50,906 bases of DNA from an uncultured Clostridia bacterium (GTDB taxonomy: Bacteria > Bacillota > Clostridia > TANB77 > CAG-465): contig CANQUF010000006.1 of NCBI GenBank assembly GCA_947626975.1, positions 1-50,906 on the forward strand, written 5' to 3'. Of the stretch, positions 32,761-42,526 are shown in pieces. The first letter of the stretch is position 1; each line of letters starts with the position of its first letter. A program made the position numbers and the translations under genes. The notes under the pieces are model-generated. The model ran no database searches. It saw nothing but the letters and a program-made list of their open reading frames with translations, and was not told the origin of the DNA.

Positions 32761-33872
32761 CACAATATATGATAATATATTTTTTAGTTGGAATAGTATT
32801 TATACTATGTGTTAGCTTAACTCCTATAGTTATTAAATTTGCTAAGAAATTTAATTTAGTAGATATACCAAATGATAGTAGGCGAATTCATAATAAACCT
32901 ATGCCAAGAGTAGGAGGTATAGCAATTGTTGTTTCAATGTATATTGGACTAGCTATATATTATTTTCTTACTAAAAATATTGAGGGAATAGCATTAAACG
33001 AACAATTTGTTGGATATGTACTAGCTGGTATAATAATTTTTACAATGGGATTACTTGATGATATTTTTAATTTAAAGGCAAGATATAAATTTATATTTCA
33101 ATTAGTAGCTTCTATAATTGTATATATTTTTGGTGTTAGAATAACTGGAGTTAAAATACCATTTATTTATACTGATGTAATTGATTTTGGTATTTTCTCT
33201 ATTCCAATTACATTAGCTTGGATAATAGGAATAACAAACTCTATTAATTTGATTGATGGATTAGATGGACTAGCTGCAGGAATAACAGCTATTTCTGCTA
33301 CAGCGCTTATCATTATATTTATTGCAACATCATCTAGTTTAGAGTCAATAATAATAACAGCAGTTTTAGTTGGTGCAACTCTTGGATTTTTACCATATAA
33401 TTTTAATCCAGCAAAAACATTTATGGGAGATTGTAGTTCAAATTTTTTAGGATTTACATTAGCAGTAGTTTCAATTTTAGGATGTGCTAAAGGTTATACT
33501 ATTCTTGCAATAATAGCACCAATACTTACATTAGGAGTTCCTATATTTGATACTTTATTTGCAATGATAAGGCGTCTTGTAAAAGGTCAACCAATATTAA
33601 AACCAGATGGAGCACATATACATCATAGACTTATTAAAATGGGATTTTCACAAAAACAAGCAGTATTAATTCTATATACAATTACTACGATATTTTCTAT
33701 AATTGCTGTAGTAATAATATCTACAGATATATGGAAATTATTACTTTTAATACTTGCACTAATATCTTTTGTAACAATGGGAATAATAAGTATGAAAAAT
33801 CAAAAATTAAAACATATTCATGATAATACTATTAGTGAAAACTTTAACAATGATAATAAAATTAAAAAGTAA
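32757..33872 (+). CDS. tagO: Undecaprenyl-phosphate GlcNAc-1-phosphate transferase (TagO/WecA/MraY family)
   Basis: RRIHNKPMPRVGGIAI, LLDDIFNLKARYKF, NLIDGLDGLAAGI, HIHHRL. Confidence 0.92.
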   Translation: MTQYMIIYFLVGIVFILCVSLTPIVIKFAKKFNLVDIPNDSRRIHNKPMPRVGGIAIVVSMYIGLAIYYFLTKNIEGIALNEQFVGYVLAGIIIFTMGLLDDIFNLKARYKFIFQLVASIIVYIFGVRITGVKIPFIYTDVIDFGIFSIPITLAWIIGITNSINLIDGLDGLAAGITAISATALIIIFIATSSSLESIIITAVLVGATLGFLPYNFNPAKTFMGDCSSNFLGFTLAVVSILGCAKGYTILAIIAPILTLGVPIFDTLFAMIRRLVKGQPILKPDGAHIHHRLIKMGFSQKQAVLILYTITTIFSIIAVVIISTDIWKLLLLILALISFVTMGIISMKNQKLKHIHDNTISENFNNDNKIKK

Positions 33873-33942
33873 AATATATAAAAATGTATATAAAGTTAAA
33901 TATTAATATATAATAATAATATAATAAAAAGGGGAGATAAAT

Positions 33943-34386
33943 TTGAAAGAAGAATTATTAAAAGCATTAAAAGAGGCGATGAAAGAGAAAGATGATATTA
34001 AGAAAAATACAATTACTTGTCTTAGAGCAGCAATATTACAAGTAGAAAAAGATAAACAAATTACTTTATCAGAAAGTCAAATGCAAGAAATTGTAGCAAA
34101 GGAAGTAAAGAAAAGAAAAGAGTCAATTCCAGAATATCAAAATGGTGGAAGAGATGATATAGTAAATAATTTAAAACAAGAAATAGAAATATTAGAAAAG
34201 TATTTACCTAAACAATTAACAAAGGAAGAAATTATAGAACTAGTAAAAGAATCAATTAAAAATACAAAAGCAACTACACCAAGAGATATGGGAATAGTTA
34301 TGAAGGATATAAAAGAAAAAGTTGCAGGTAAGGCAGATGGCAAAGTGGTTAGTGATATAGTAAAAGAATTATTAGCAAATAATTAA
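33943..34386 (+). CDS. yqeY: GatB/YqeY domain protein
   Basis: LLKALKEAMKEKDDIKKNTITCLRAAI...YLPKQLTKEEI. Confidence 0.92.
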   Translation: MKEELLKALKEAMKEKDDIKKNTITCLRAAILQVEKDKQITLSESQMQEIVAKEVKKRKESIPEYQNGGRDDIVNNLKQEIEILEKYLPKQLTKEEIIELVKESIKNTKATTPRDMGIVMKDIKEKVAGKADGKVVSDIVKELLANN

Positions 34387-34392
34387 TAATAA

Positions 34393-34424
34393 AATAAAGT
34401 CAGGATTTTTTGCTTGACTTTATT
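34393..34424 (+). terminator. Rho-independent terminator
   Basis: AATAAAGTCA...TGACTTTATT. Confidence 0.7.
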
Positions 34425-34449
34425 ATTTAATTCATGAAAGGAGAATTTT

Positions 34450-35709
34450 ATGGTAAATATATATAAAATTAATAATAAAAAATTTAAAAGTATATATTTT
34501 TCCGTTAACTTTATAATGCAGTTAAATAGAAAAGAAATATCAGAAAATGCAGTGCTATCACAAGTAATGGCAAAATCTTGTAAAAAATATGTTACTCAAA
34601 AAGATATTATGAAGCAATTATATTCATTATATGGTTCAAATTTTGATGTAAATATTGAAAAATATGGAGATTTATTTAATTTAGAATTTAGAATAGAATG
34701 TATTAATAAAAAGTATTTACCTAATAATATTGATGTAGTAGATAGCGTATTAGAATTTTTATACAATATAATATTTGAGCCTAGTGTAGATAATTTAGAA
34801 TTTAATAAAGATTTAGTGGAAAGAGAAAAAATATCAATATTAGAAAAAATAAATTCTAAGAAAGATGATAAATTAAAATACGGTGTTTTAAAAACTGAAG
34901 AAATGATGTGTAAAGGTGAGCCTTTTGGTGAATACATATATGGTAATATTGATGATGTAAAAAATATTACTTCAAAATCGCTATATAAAAGGTATTATGA
35001 TATGCTAAATAATTCATATATAAATATTGTAATATCAGGAAATCTAGATGGATATGAAAATATAGATAAAAATATAAATACTATTTTTAATTCAAAGTTA
35101 GATTCAAAATTAAAAATAAATGATTTAGATAAAAATATAAAATTAAATACAAATTATAATATATTAGAAACTGAGGAAACTCAAGATACAACACAAAGTG
35201 TTATAACATATGGCTTAAAGATTAATAATGTATCTGATAATGATTTTTATGTACTTAATGTATATAATTCAATATTAGGTGGTACACCTAGTTCAAAATT
35301 ATTTCAAAATTTTAGAGAGAAAGAATCTTTAGCATATACAGTGCGTTCTAGATATTATAGATTTAAAGATATGATAATAATATATGCTGGAATACAAAAG
35401 AAAAATTATGAAAAGGCAAAGCAAGTTATAAATAATGAATTACATCAAATTGAAATTGGAAATATCACAGATGAAGAATTTAACTCTGCTAAAGATAGCT
35501 TGATTTCTGATTTAAAAGAATGGAATGATTCAAAGATCTCACTTGCTAAGATGTTTATGATGAACCTAGTTGCAACAAATACAACAAATATATCTTTACA
35601 AGAAATGATAGATAAGATTGATAGTGTAACTAAACAAGATGTTATAGAAATATCAAAACGAATAAATATAAGTAGAATTTTTTTATTAGGAGGTTCTCAT
35701 GATAAATAA
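34450..35709 (+). CDS. yfmF: M16-family protein lacking the zinc motif (YfmF-like)
   Basis: M16 fold-like sequence without HxxEH; paired with the following M16 gene. Confidence 0.85.
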   Translation: MVNIYKINNKKFKSIYFSVNFIMQLNRKEISENAVLSQVMAKSCKKYVTQKDIMKQLYSLYGSNFDVNIEKYGDLFNLEFRIECINKKYLPNNIDVVDSVLEFLYNIIFEPSVDNLEFNKDLVEREKISILEKINSKKDDKLKYGVLKTEEMMCKGEPFGEYIYGNIDDVKNITSKSLYKRYYDMLNNSYINIVISGNLDGYENIDKNINTIFNSKLDSKLKINDLDKNIKLNTNYNILETEETQDTTQSVITYGLKINNVSDNDFYVLNVYNSILGGTPSSKLFQNFREKESLAYTVRSRYYRFKDMIIIYAGIQKKNYEKAKQVINNELHQIEIGNITDEEFNSAKDSLISDLKEWNDSKISLAKMFMMNLVATNTTNISLQEMIDKIDSVTKQDVIEISKRINISRIFLLGGSHDK

Positions 35710-37000
35710 AATAGATGTTAAAGTGTGTAAGGAACTAGATGAACAGACATATGTTACTACTTTAAAAGATGGATTAAATGTATATATATGCAAAAAGCCT
35801 GGATTTGAAAAGAAAATTGGAATGTTTGGAACTAAATATGGTTCTATTACTAATAATTTTGTAGATATAGCTACAGGAAAAAAAATAAAAGTACCAGATG
35901 GTATAGCACATTTCCTTGAACATAAATTATTTGAAAAAGAAGGTGCAAATGCTCTTGATTTATTTAGTAAAATGGGTGTATCATCAAATGCATATACATC
36001 TTTTGATCAAACAGTTTTCTATTTTGAGACAATTGAAAAATTTGAAAAATCAATTGAAATGTTAGTAAAATTAATTAAAGAACCATATTTTACTGATGAA
36101 AATGTAGAAAAAGAACAAGGAATAATTGGTCAAGAAATTAGTATGTATGATGACGAACCTAATTTTATGGTATATTTTAATACATTAAGAGCTATGTATA
36201 TAAATAGTCCTGTAAGGATAGATATTGCTGGAACAATTGAATCAATTTCTCATATAACGAAAGAATTATTATATACATGTTATAATACATTTTATAGTCC
36301 ACAGAATATGTTCTTTTTAGTAGTTGGAGATGTAGATGTAGAGAGTACAATAAATTTAATCGAAAAAAATATAAAAAAATATGAAAAAGATTATGATAAA
36401 ACTAAAGAAATATTAAAGATAGAAAAATTTTATGAAGAGGAACCTGATAGCATATATGAAAAAGAAATAACAAAAAAGATGGATATATATATGCCACTTA
36501 TGTGTATTGGGTATAAATTAAAACCAACTAATGGAAATAATTCTGTTAAAAGACAAATAATTTCTGAGTTTATATCAGATATGTATTTTTCAAAATTATC
36601 TGATTTTTATCAAGAGGAATATGATAAAGGTTTGATAAGTGAGGAATTAAGTTTTGATTATGAGGGTAGTAATGAATTTTCACATGTAATAATAAGTTGT
36701 AGTTCAACAAATATTCAAAAGTTAAAAAAAGATTTAATAAGGTATTTAGATGAATTAAAAGAAAGAGAAATAGATACAGAATTATTCGAGCTTATAAAAA
36801 GAAAAAAAATAGGATATAATTGTTTTTGCGCAGATAATTTAAGTATTAGTTATAGAAGAATAATAGATAGTATAATTAATGATTCAAATATGTATGAAGA
36901 TGTAAATATTATAAATACTATTACACCAAATGATATAAAAGATTTTTTAATGTCTTTAGAAAATGATAAAAGAGTTGTTTCAATAGTGACTGAAAAGTAA
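35699..37000 (+). CDS. yfmH: M16 family zinc peptidase (YfmH-like)
   Basis: GIAHFLEHKLFEKEG (HxxEH). Confidence 0.92.
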   Translation: MINKIDVKVCKELDEQTYVTTLKDGLNVYICKKPGFEKKIGMFGTKYGSITNNFVDIATGKKIKVPDGIAHFLEHKLFEKEGANALDLFSKMGVSSNAYTSFDQTVFYFETIEKFEKSIEMLVKLIKEPYFTDENVEKEQGIIGQEISMYDDEPNFMVYFNTLRAMYINSPVRIDIAGTIESISHITKELLYTCYNTFYSPQNMFFLVVGDVDVESTINLIEKNIKKYEKDYDKTKEILKIEKFYEEEPDSIYEKEITKKMDIYMPLMCIGYKLKPTNGNNSVKRQIISEFISDMYFSKLSDFYQEEYDKGLISEELSFDYEGSNEFSHVIISCSSTNIQKLKKDLIRYLDELKEREIDTELFELIKRKKIGYNCFCADNLSISYRRIIDSIINDSNMYEDVNIINTITPNDIKDFLMSLENDKRVVSIVTEK

Positions 37001-37002
37001 AA

Positions 37003-37058
37003 AAAAGTGATTAATATTAATTCTAATAAAATAGAAATTAATTATTAATCACTTTTTA
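37003..37058 (+). terminator. Terminator after M16 pair
   Basis: AAAAGTGATTAAT...ATTAATCACTTTT. Confidence 0.75.
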
Positions 37059-37201
37059 TATTAATTAAATATAAATAAAATATTATTTGATTAAAATAAG
37101 TAATAAAATACTTTCCTATAGTTTATTAGTTTCTTATATATATTGTTATAAAGTATAATAATATACATATAATATATGAGTAAGTGTGAAAAGTAAATAT
37201 T

Positions 37202-37217
37202 TTGTCGAAACTTGCGA
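37202..37217 (+). promoter_or_regulatory. Tandem Spo0A (0A) box
   Basis: TTGTCGAA + TTGCGA offset 10 bp; promoter TTGACA (37238-37243)-N17-TAAAAT (37261-37266). Confidence 0.7.
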
Positions 37218-37287
37218 CCAATTGTTGACTAAAAATATTGACAAAATAATTAATCAAATGTAAAATGTTAGTATAGGAGATGATAAA

Positions 37288-37446
37288 ATGACTATAGAAA
37301 AAATTAATTCTTTAAAAGAAAAACTAGAAAATCAGGTATTAAAAGAAGACTCATATCAAAAAATATATGAGACTAGTGTTGAAATTGATAAATTATTAGT
37401 TAAATACTATAATGAGGAAAAAGATTTACTTAAAAATATTAAATAA
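37288..37446 (+). CDS. Spo0E-like aspartyl-phosphate phosphatase family small protein
   Basis: MTIEKINSLKEKLENQVLKEDSYQKIYETSVEIDKLLVKYYNEEKDLLKNIK; SxEIDKLI-type motif; absent from the ORF track. Confidence 0.65.
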   Translation: MTIEKINSLKEKLENQVLKEDSYQKIYETSVEIDKLLVKYYNEEKDLLKNIK

Positions 37447-37878
37447 ATCAAATGAAACATTAAAAAGTATTAATCCTAAAACTATAATTAATATATAATC
37501 GCAATCAGATTGAATTAATAAAAATAATATTAGTCCAATAAGAATTAAATCGTCTATTTGAATATCAAATCCAAATATATTAATACTCTCTTTTGAAAAT
37601 GATAAGGGACCAATCTTAAAAGATTTATTATTAGTATTTCTATCAGTTTTAGAATTATCAGTACAACTACTATTTTCTTTAGCATCCTCATTATCTTGTA
37701 CAACATTAGAATCGTCTTTATTTATCTTATCTAAATAAAATTCATCATAAGTATTTGGAATATTGCTTGTATAATGATGATAATAGGTAGAGGAAATGTT
37801 GTTATATGGATTATAGTAATTGTTAATATATGGATTGTAATTTTGATAACTCATATTATATCTTAACATTTTCATCAC
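37426..37878 (-). CDS. Asn/Tyr-rich protein with C-terminal hydrophobic region (start uncertain, within 37854-37908)
   Basis: MSYQNYNPYINNYYNPYNN...DDLILIGLILFLLIQ; possible sporulation-associated clostridial family. Confidence 0.55.
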   Translation of the reverse strand: MMKMLRYNMSYQNYNPYINNYYNPYNNISSTYYHHYTSNIPNTYDEFYLDKINKDDSNVVQDNEDAKENSSCTDNSKTDRNTNNKSFKIGPLSFSKESINIFGFDIQIDDLILIGLILFLLIQSDCDYILIIVLGLILFNVSFDLFNIFK

Positions 37879-38416
37879 TACCTTTATCATAAAAAATCTG
37901 TATTGCATTTATAATATTAAGTATTGAAATATATTCTCCTATTTTGTCTTGTCTTGTTTTTCTTAAAAAAGGTTTTAATGAGTTTAATAAATCTTTTCTA
38001 GGATCATTCCTTGACATTGACATAATTACCTTTGTTATTTTTTCTAATATTTTTGGATCAATTTTATCAAAATTAAAATTTGAATTATTTTCATTATTTG
38101 TATTTTTGTTCGTAGTTGATAATAAATTTAATATCCCAGAAATATCAAAATTATTTAATATTGATGATATATCTGATAAATTAAAGCTTTTACTATTTTG
38201 ATTATTTTCACTATTTTTATTGTTAATAATATTTTCTGTATTATTAGATGTATCAGTGTTTGAATTTTGAGTATATGTATCTATGTTTTCATTATAATTA
38301 TCAGAATTAAATTTATCTTCATTTGTATTGTTATTCATTTTGTCTTGAATGCTTTGAATAAGTTCTAATATTGCTGAGTTATCAACTACATTACTAGATT
38401 CATTATTTTCATTCAT
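37856..38416 (-). CDS. Asn-rich low-complexity protein with conserved C-terminal domain
   Basis: DPRKDLLNSLKPFLRKTRQDKIGEYISILNIINAI C-terminus. Confidence 0.6.
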   Translation of the reverse strand: MNENNESSNVVDNSAILELIQSIQDKMNNNTNEDKFNSDNYNENIDTYTQNSNTDTSNNTENIINNKNSENNQNSKSFNLSDISSILNNFDISGILNLLSTTNKNTNNENNSNFNFDKIDPKILEKITKVIMSMSRNDPRKDLLNSLKPFLRKTRQDKIGEYISILNIINAIQIFYDKGSDENVKI

Positions 38417-38419
38417 AAA

Positions 38420-38602
38420 TTATTTCTTGTTATTTTTGCTAAGCATTCCTACTAAATTAGTTAAATCTTCACTAGACATGTTTTGAACCATTCTACTTAC
38501 TTGTTCAATTTTACTTTTATCAATTGTTGATAATAATTCTACTAATTTTTGATTTATCATTGTATTAGAGTTATTTTGATTATTTTCATTCATACTAATC
38601 AT
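38420..38602 (-). CDS. Small hypothetical protein (60 aa)
   Basis: RBS GGAG upstream; tandem with 37856-38416. Confidence 0.55.
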   Translation of the reverse strand: MISMNENNQNNSNTMINQKLVELLSTIDKSKIEQVSRMVQNMSSEDLTNLVGMLSKNNKK

Positions 38603-38687
38603 CTCCTTTAATATATAATAATTATATGCAATTTTAATATATATGTGAATGATAAATTATTCTAATTAATAACAATTATGTAATTTT

Positions 38688-38753
38688 TTGTCGAAACTTG
38701 CGATCAAAAGTCAAAGCTTAAGTATTGACAAATAAAAAAAATAAGAGTATAAT
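38688..38753 (+). promoter_or_regulatory. Tandem Spo0A box plus sigA promoter of the VirB4/TadZ-like operon
   Basis: TTGTCGAA (38688-38695) + TTGCGA (38698-38703); TTGACA (38725-38730)-N17-TATAAT (38748-38753). Confidence 0.75.
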
Positions 38754-38937
38754 CCCTATATATTAAAATCATATTTTTTTATCATATAAATTATTCATAA
38801 TAATTTTTTTCATATTTATTATCAATATAATTTTTTCAGAAATTTAATTATTTAATTTTAAATTAAAATCCTAAGGTATAAAAGTATATAATAGAAACTT
38901 TTTTCTAAAATTTTATTATAAATAAGGAGGTGTAGTA

Positions 38938-39480
38938 CTGTTAAATTTTAAAAAATTTAAAGACATAACTAGTATATACAAATTTACAGATATAACAGAC
39001 GAATATATTTTATCTAAAAAAGGTAATTTAACATTTAAAATTTTCATATATACTATAGATCCATTAATAATGTTAGATTCGTCAAAAGATACTAAAAATA
39101 ATATAATAACTAGCTATACTGAAATATTAAAAGAAATAGATATAAATTTTCAAATATTAATTATAAATAAAAAGTTAGATATAAGTAAATATATTGAAAA
39201 TACTAAAAAACTTAATATAAATATAATAAATAAAAATAAAGTAATATCACTATATGATGAATATATGGATAATTTAGAAAAATTATTGAATAAAGCAAAT
39301 ATATATGAAACAAAGTATTATTTTGTTTTTTCAATGGATATAACTAATGAAAAAGAAATATATAATATAGAAAAAAGTTTAAAAAAATTAAATAAAATAG
39401 GATGTAATGTATCAAGATTACGTGGAGTAGATAATATAAAACAAATGTTATATGAATGTATAAATAAAGAGTATGTATAG
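38938..39480 (+). CDS. VirB4-operon N-terminal accessory protein (TraC-N-like), probable CTG start
   Basis: AGGAGG at 38925-38930, 7 nt, CTG at 38938 in frame; no in-frame ATG before 39070 and no in-frame GTG/TTG near the RBS. Confidence 0.65.
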   Translation: MLNFKKFKDITSIYKFTDITDEYILSKKGNLTFKIFIYTIDPLIMLDSSKDTKNNIITSYTEILKEIDINFQILIINKKLDISKYIENTKKLNINIINKNKVISLYDEYMDNLEKLLNKANIYETKYYFVFSMDITNEKEIYNIEKSLKKLNKIGCNVSRLRGVDNIKQMLYECINKEYV

Positions 39481-39491
39481 AAAGGAGAAAT

Positions 39492-41279
39492 ATGTATAAT
39501 ATTGATATGTTACCATCATATATTGATAATACTAACTTTAAATATATTAGAGTTGATGATAAATATATTGCAAGTATAGTAATATCTGATTATCCAAAGA
39601 AAATAGCGTTTAATGAGATTTTTGAAAGTATACCGAAAGATATTGAATATGATTTATCATTATATATTCAAAAACAAGATACAGCTAAAATACTAAAAGA
39701 TTTAACATATTATATATCAGTAAACGGCAGTGAGAAAAAAACTGCTAAAGAAAATCAAATAGATATAGATATACTTGGAAAAGTAAAAGATGACGCTAAA
39801 ATGTTAAGACATGATATACAAATAAATAATGAAGAAGTATTCTATATAAATATTATATTAACTATATATACTAAAAAAAAGGATGAACTATTAACTATTC
39901 TTAAAACTACTCAAAGTAGACTTTATTCAAAAAATTTAATTTCAAAAATAACTAATTTTAGACACTTAGATGAATATCTTTTATCTTTACCAGTATGTGA
40001 TTATAACAATAATTTATTAAAGCAAAATTATAGAAATATAACTACTTCTACAATGTCATATATTTTCCCCTTTTTTACTAGAAATATTTTTGATAAAAAT
40101 GGTATTATGTTTGGAATATTATTAAAAGAAAATACAATATGTAATATTGATATATTTAACAATAAATATTTAAATTCTAATATGTGTATATTTGGTAGTA
40201 GTGGCTCAGGTAAGTCATATTTTACTAAAATATTAATTTTAAGGCATTATTTTTCTGGAAAAAATCAAATCATATTTGATCTTGAGGGAGAGTATATTAC
40301 TTTAATAAAGAAATTAAAAGGAGAGTATATTTCACTTGGAAAAGATGATAAAAAATACTTTAATATATTAGAGATAACTAAAATGGATATAGAAATATAT
40401 GGAAGTAATTTTTTAGATTTAAAAGTAAATAAGATTAATAATTTAATTTTGAATTTAATATTTGAAGATTTAGATTTAGAAAAAAAAGATAAATATTATT
40501 TAGAAATAGAAAAAGCAATTATACAAGCGTATAAAAAGTTTCAAATAACAAATGATGTAGAAAGCTTGTATATAAAAAGTGAAAACGGAAATATTTATGT
40601 AAATAAAAAATTAAAAACTTCTGATTGCTTTCCTACTTTAAAGGATGTATACGATAATATAAAGTTAAAAAAATTAAAAGAATTATTTAAAATAAATATA
40701 ATAGAAAAATATCCTTCAATATCAAATATAACAAATATTAATTATGAAAATATGTTATTTTCTTTTAATATGAATAATATTGATGATAAAAAAGTAAATT
40801 TTTTTATGGAATACTTTTTAGAAGATATAAATAGGAATCTTAAGTATAAAGCAGAGAATAATTTAAAAAATAAAAATATTCTTCAAACAATAATCTACAT
40901 AGATGAAATATGGAAATATATTAGTAATAATTTAAAAAACAATTTATCACATTATATTTTTGAAATGTTTAAATCCATAAGAAAACAAAATGCAAGTATA
41001 GTTGCCATTACACAGGATATTTCAGATTTTTTTAAATTAGATAATGGAAATTATGGAAAAAGTATATTAAATAATTGTAATTTTAAAATGTTTTTTAGAT
41101 TAAATTATGAAGATTTTGAGATACTTGAAAAATTAAATATATTAAATAAAGATAATCAAATTATAATATCTACCTTAGATAAAGGTGAAGTATATATGAT
41201 ATTAAAAAATACACAATCAGTTTTAAAAGTAAAATCTAATACTTTTGAGAAAAGTATTATTGAGGAGGATATAACTTGA
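39492..41279 (+). CDS. VirB4/TraC-like secretion ATPase
   Basis: Walker A FGSSGSGKS, IIFDLEGEY, Walker B IIYIDEIWKYI, SIVAITQDISDFF. Confidence 0.8.
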   Translation: MYNIDMLPSYIDNTNFKYIRVDDKYIASIVISDYPKKIAFNEIFESIPKDIEYDLSLYIQKQDTAKILKDLTYYISVNGSEKKTAKENQIDIDILGKVKDDAKMLRHDIQINNEEVFYINIILTIYTKKKDELLTILKTTQSRLYSKNLISKITNFRHLDEYLLSLPVCDYNNNLLKQNYRNITTSTMSYIFPFFTRNIFDKNGIMFGILLKENTICNIDIFNNKYLNSNMCIFGSSGSGKSYFTKILILRHYFSGKNQIIFDLEGEYITLIKKLKGEYISLGKDDKKYFNILEITKMDIEIYGSNFLDLKVNKINNLILNLIFEDLDLEKKDKYYLEIEKAIIQAYKKFQITNDVESLYIKSENGNIYVNKKLKTSDCFPTLKDVYDNIKLKKLKELFKINIIEKYPSISNITNINYENMLFSFNMNNIDDKKVNFFMEYFLEDINRNLKYKAENNLKNKNILQTIIYIDEIWKYISNNLKNNLSHYIFEMFKSIRKQNASIVAITQDISDFFKLDNGNYGKSILNNCNFKMFFRLNYEDFEILEKLNILNKDNQIIISTLDKGEVYMILKNTQSVLKVKSNTFEKSIIEEDIT

Positions 41280-42514
41280 AAATATTAATTGCTTTGGATA
41301 ATATAAATATAAAAAGTGAGTTAGACAATATATATAAAGATAGAGTATATAATCACGATATAACAACAATGGAAAATGTAATAGAATTTTTAGAAAAAAG
41401 ACAAGAAAGTTATATAGTTATAACAAAAGATAATTTGCTTGGAAAAATGAATAAAAAAATATATATAAAAAAAATAAAAGATATAAATAGTAATAACAAA
41501 GTAATTTTGATAGTAGATAAATTAACTAAAGAATATAAGGAGTTTTTGTTTGCACATGAGATATTTAATATAATTGAAGGAGAAAGTATAGATATAAAGA
41601 ATATTTGTAGCTTAGTTGATAACGATAATAAAGTTATATATGTAGCACCTTCTAATAATACTTATCTAACTGAAAATATTAAAGTAAGAAATAACTGTAT
41701 TAAGCCATATCTTATTGCAATATATGGTACAAATGGTGCTGGTAAGTCTACTATTTCAAGTATTATAGCAAAAAATATATCAAAGATAATAAATAAAAAA
41801 TTAGTTTTAGTAGATATGAACTTTCAAAATCCTAGCATTGATATAATAAATAATGTTTATTGTAGTAACGATTTGATTTTAGAAATTATTGATAAATATA
41901 AAAATGAAAAGAATAATATAAAATTATTAGAGGATAATTTAATAAAAGACAGTAAATATAGTAATTTATATTATCTTACAAATATTTCTAATATTAATAC
42001 TAATATAAAAGGAATATCAAAAGATTACTATAAAAGAATATATAAAGATATAAAACAAATGGCGAGTTATACAATTGTAGATTTGCCTTCTGATAGTTTT
42101 TTAGATATAGTACCATATACATTAAATATTTCCGATTTAATAGTTTTTGTAATAAATCCAAATTACATAAGCTTAAGACAAGCATGTAAATTATTAAATA
42201 TCTTAGAAAGTATATGGCATATAAATAAAAGTAAGATATGTATAATTATAAATAAATTTACAGATGAATCATTAGATAAAAATCAAATAAAATCTATATT
42301 TAAAAAATATGAAATAATAGGAAATATTAGATATTTAAATATTCTAGAAGAATATTTAAATGGTGCAAAAAGTGATATTAATATTAATTTAAATTTAAAT
42401 AGATTATATGATATTTTAAAAATTGATAATATAGAAACTTATGAAAAACTAGAAATTAGTTTAAAAAAAATACTTTCTAAAATAAAACGATATGTAAAAA
42501 TAAATAATAACTAA
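41276..42514 (+). CDS. TadZ/CpaE-MinD-like ATPase with receiver-like N-terminus
   Basis: LIAIYGTNGAGKSTISSIIAKN...LVLVDMNFQNPSIDI...YTIVDLPSD; TTG start overlapping the upstream stop by 4 nt. Confidence 0.75.
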   Translation: MKILIALDNINIKSELDNIYKDRVYNHDITTMENVIEFLEKRQESYIVITKDNLLGKMNKKIYIKKIKDINSNNKVILIVDKLTKEYKEFLFAHEIFNIIEGESIDIKNICSLVDNDNKVIYVAPSNNTYLTENIKVRNNCIKPYLIAIYGTNGAGKSTISSIIAKNISKIINKKLVLVDMNFQNPSIDIINNVYCSNDLILEIIDKYKNEKNNIKLLEDNLIKDSKYSNLYYLTNISNINTNIKGISKDYYKRIYKDIKQMASYTIVDLPSDSFLDIVPYTLNISDLIVFVINPNYISLRQACKLLNILESIWHINKSKICIIINKFTDESLDKNQIKSIFKKYEIIGNIRYLNILEEYLNGAKSDININLNLNRLYDILKIDNIETYEKLEISLKKILSKIKRYVKINNN

Positions 42515-42526
42515 GGAGGATAAAGT

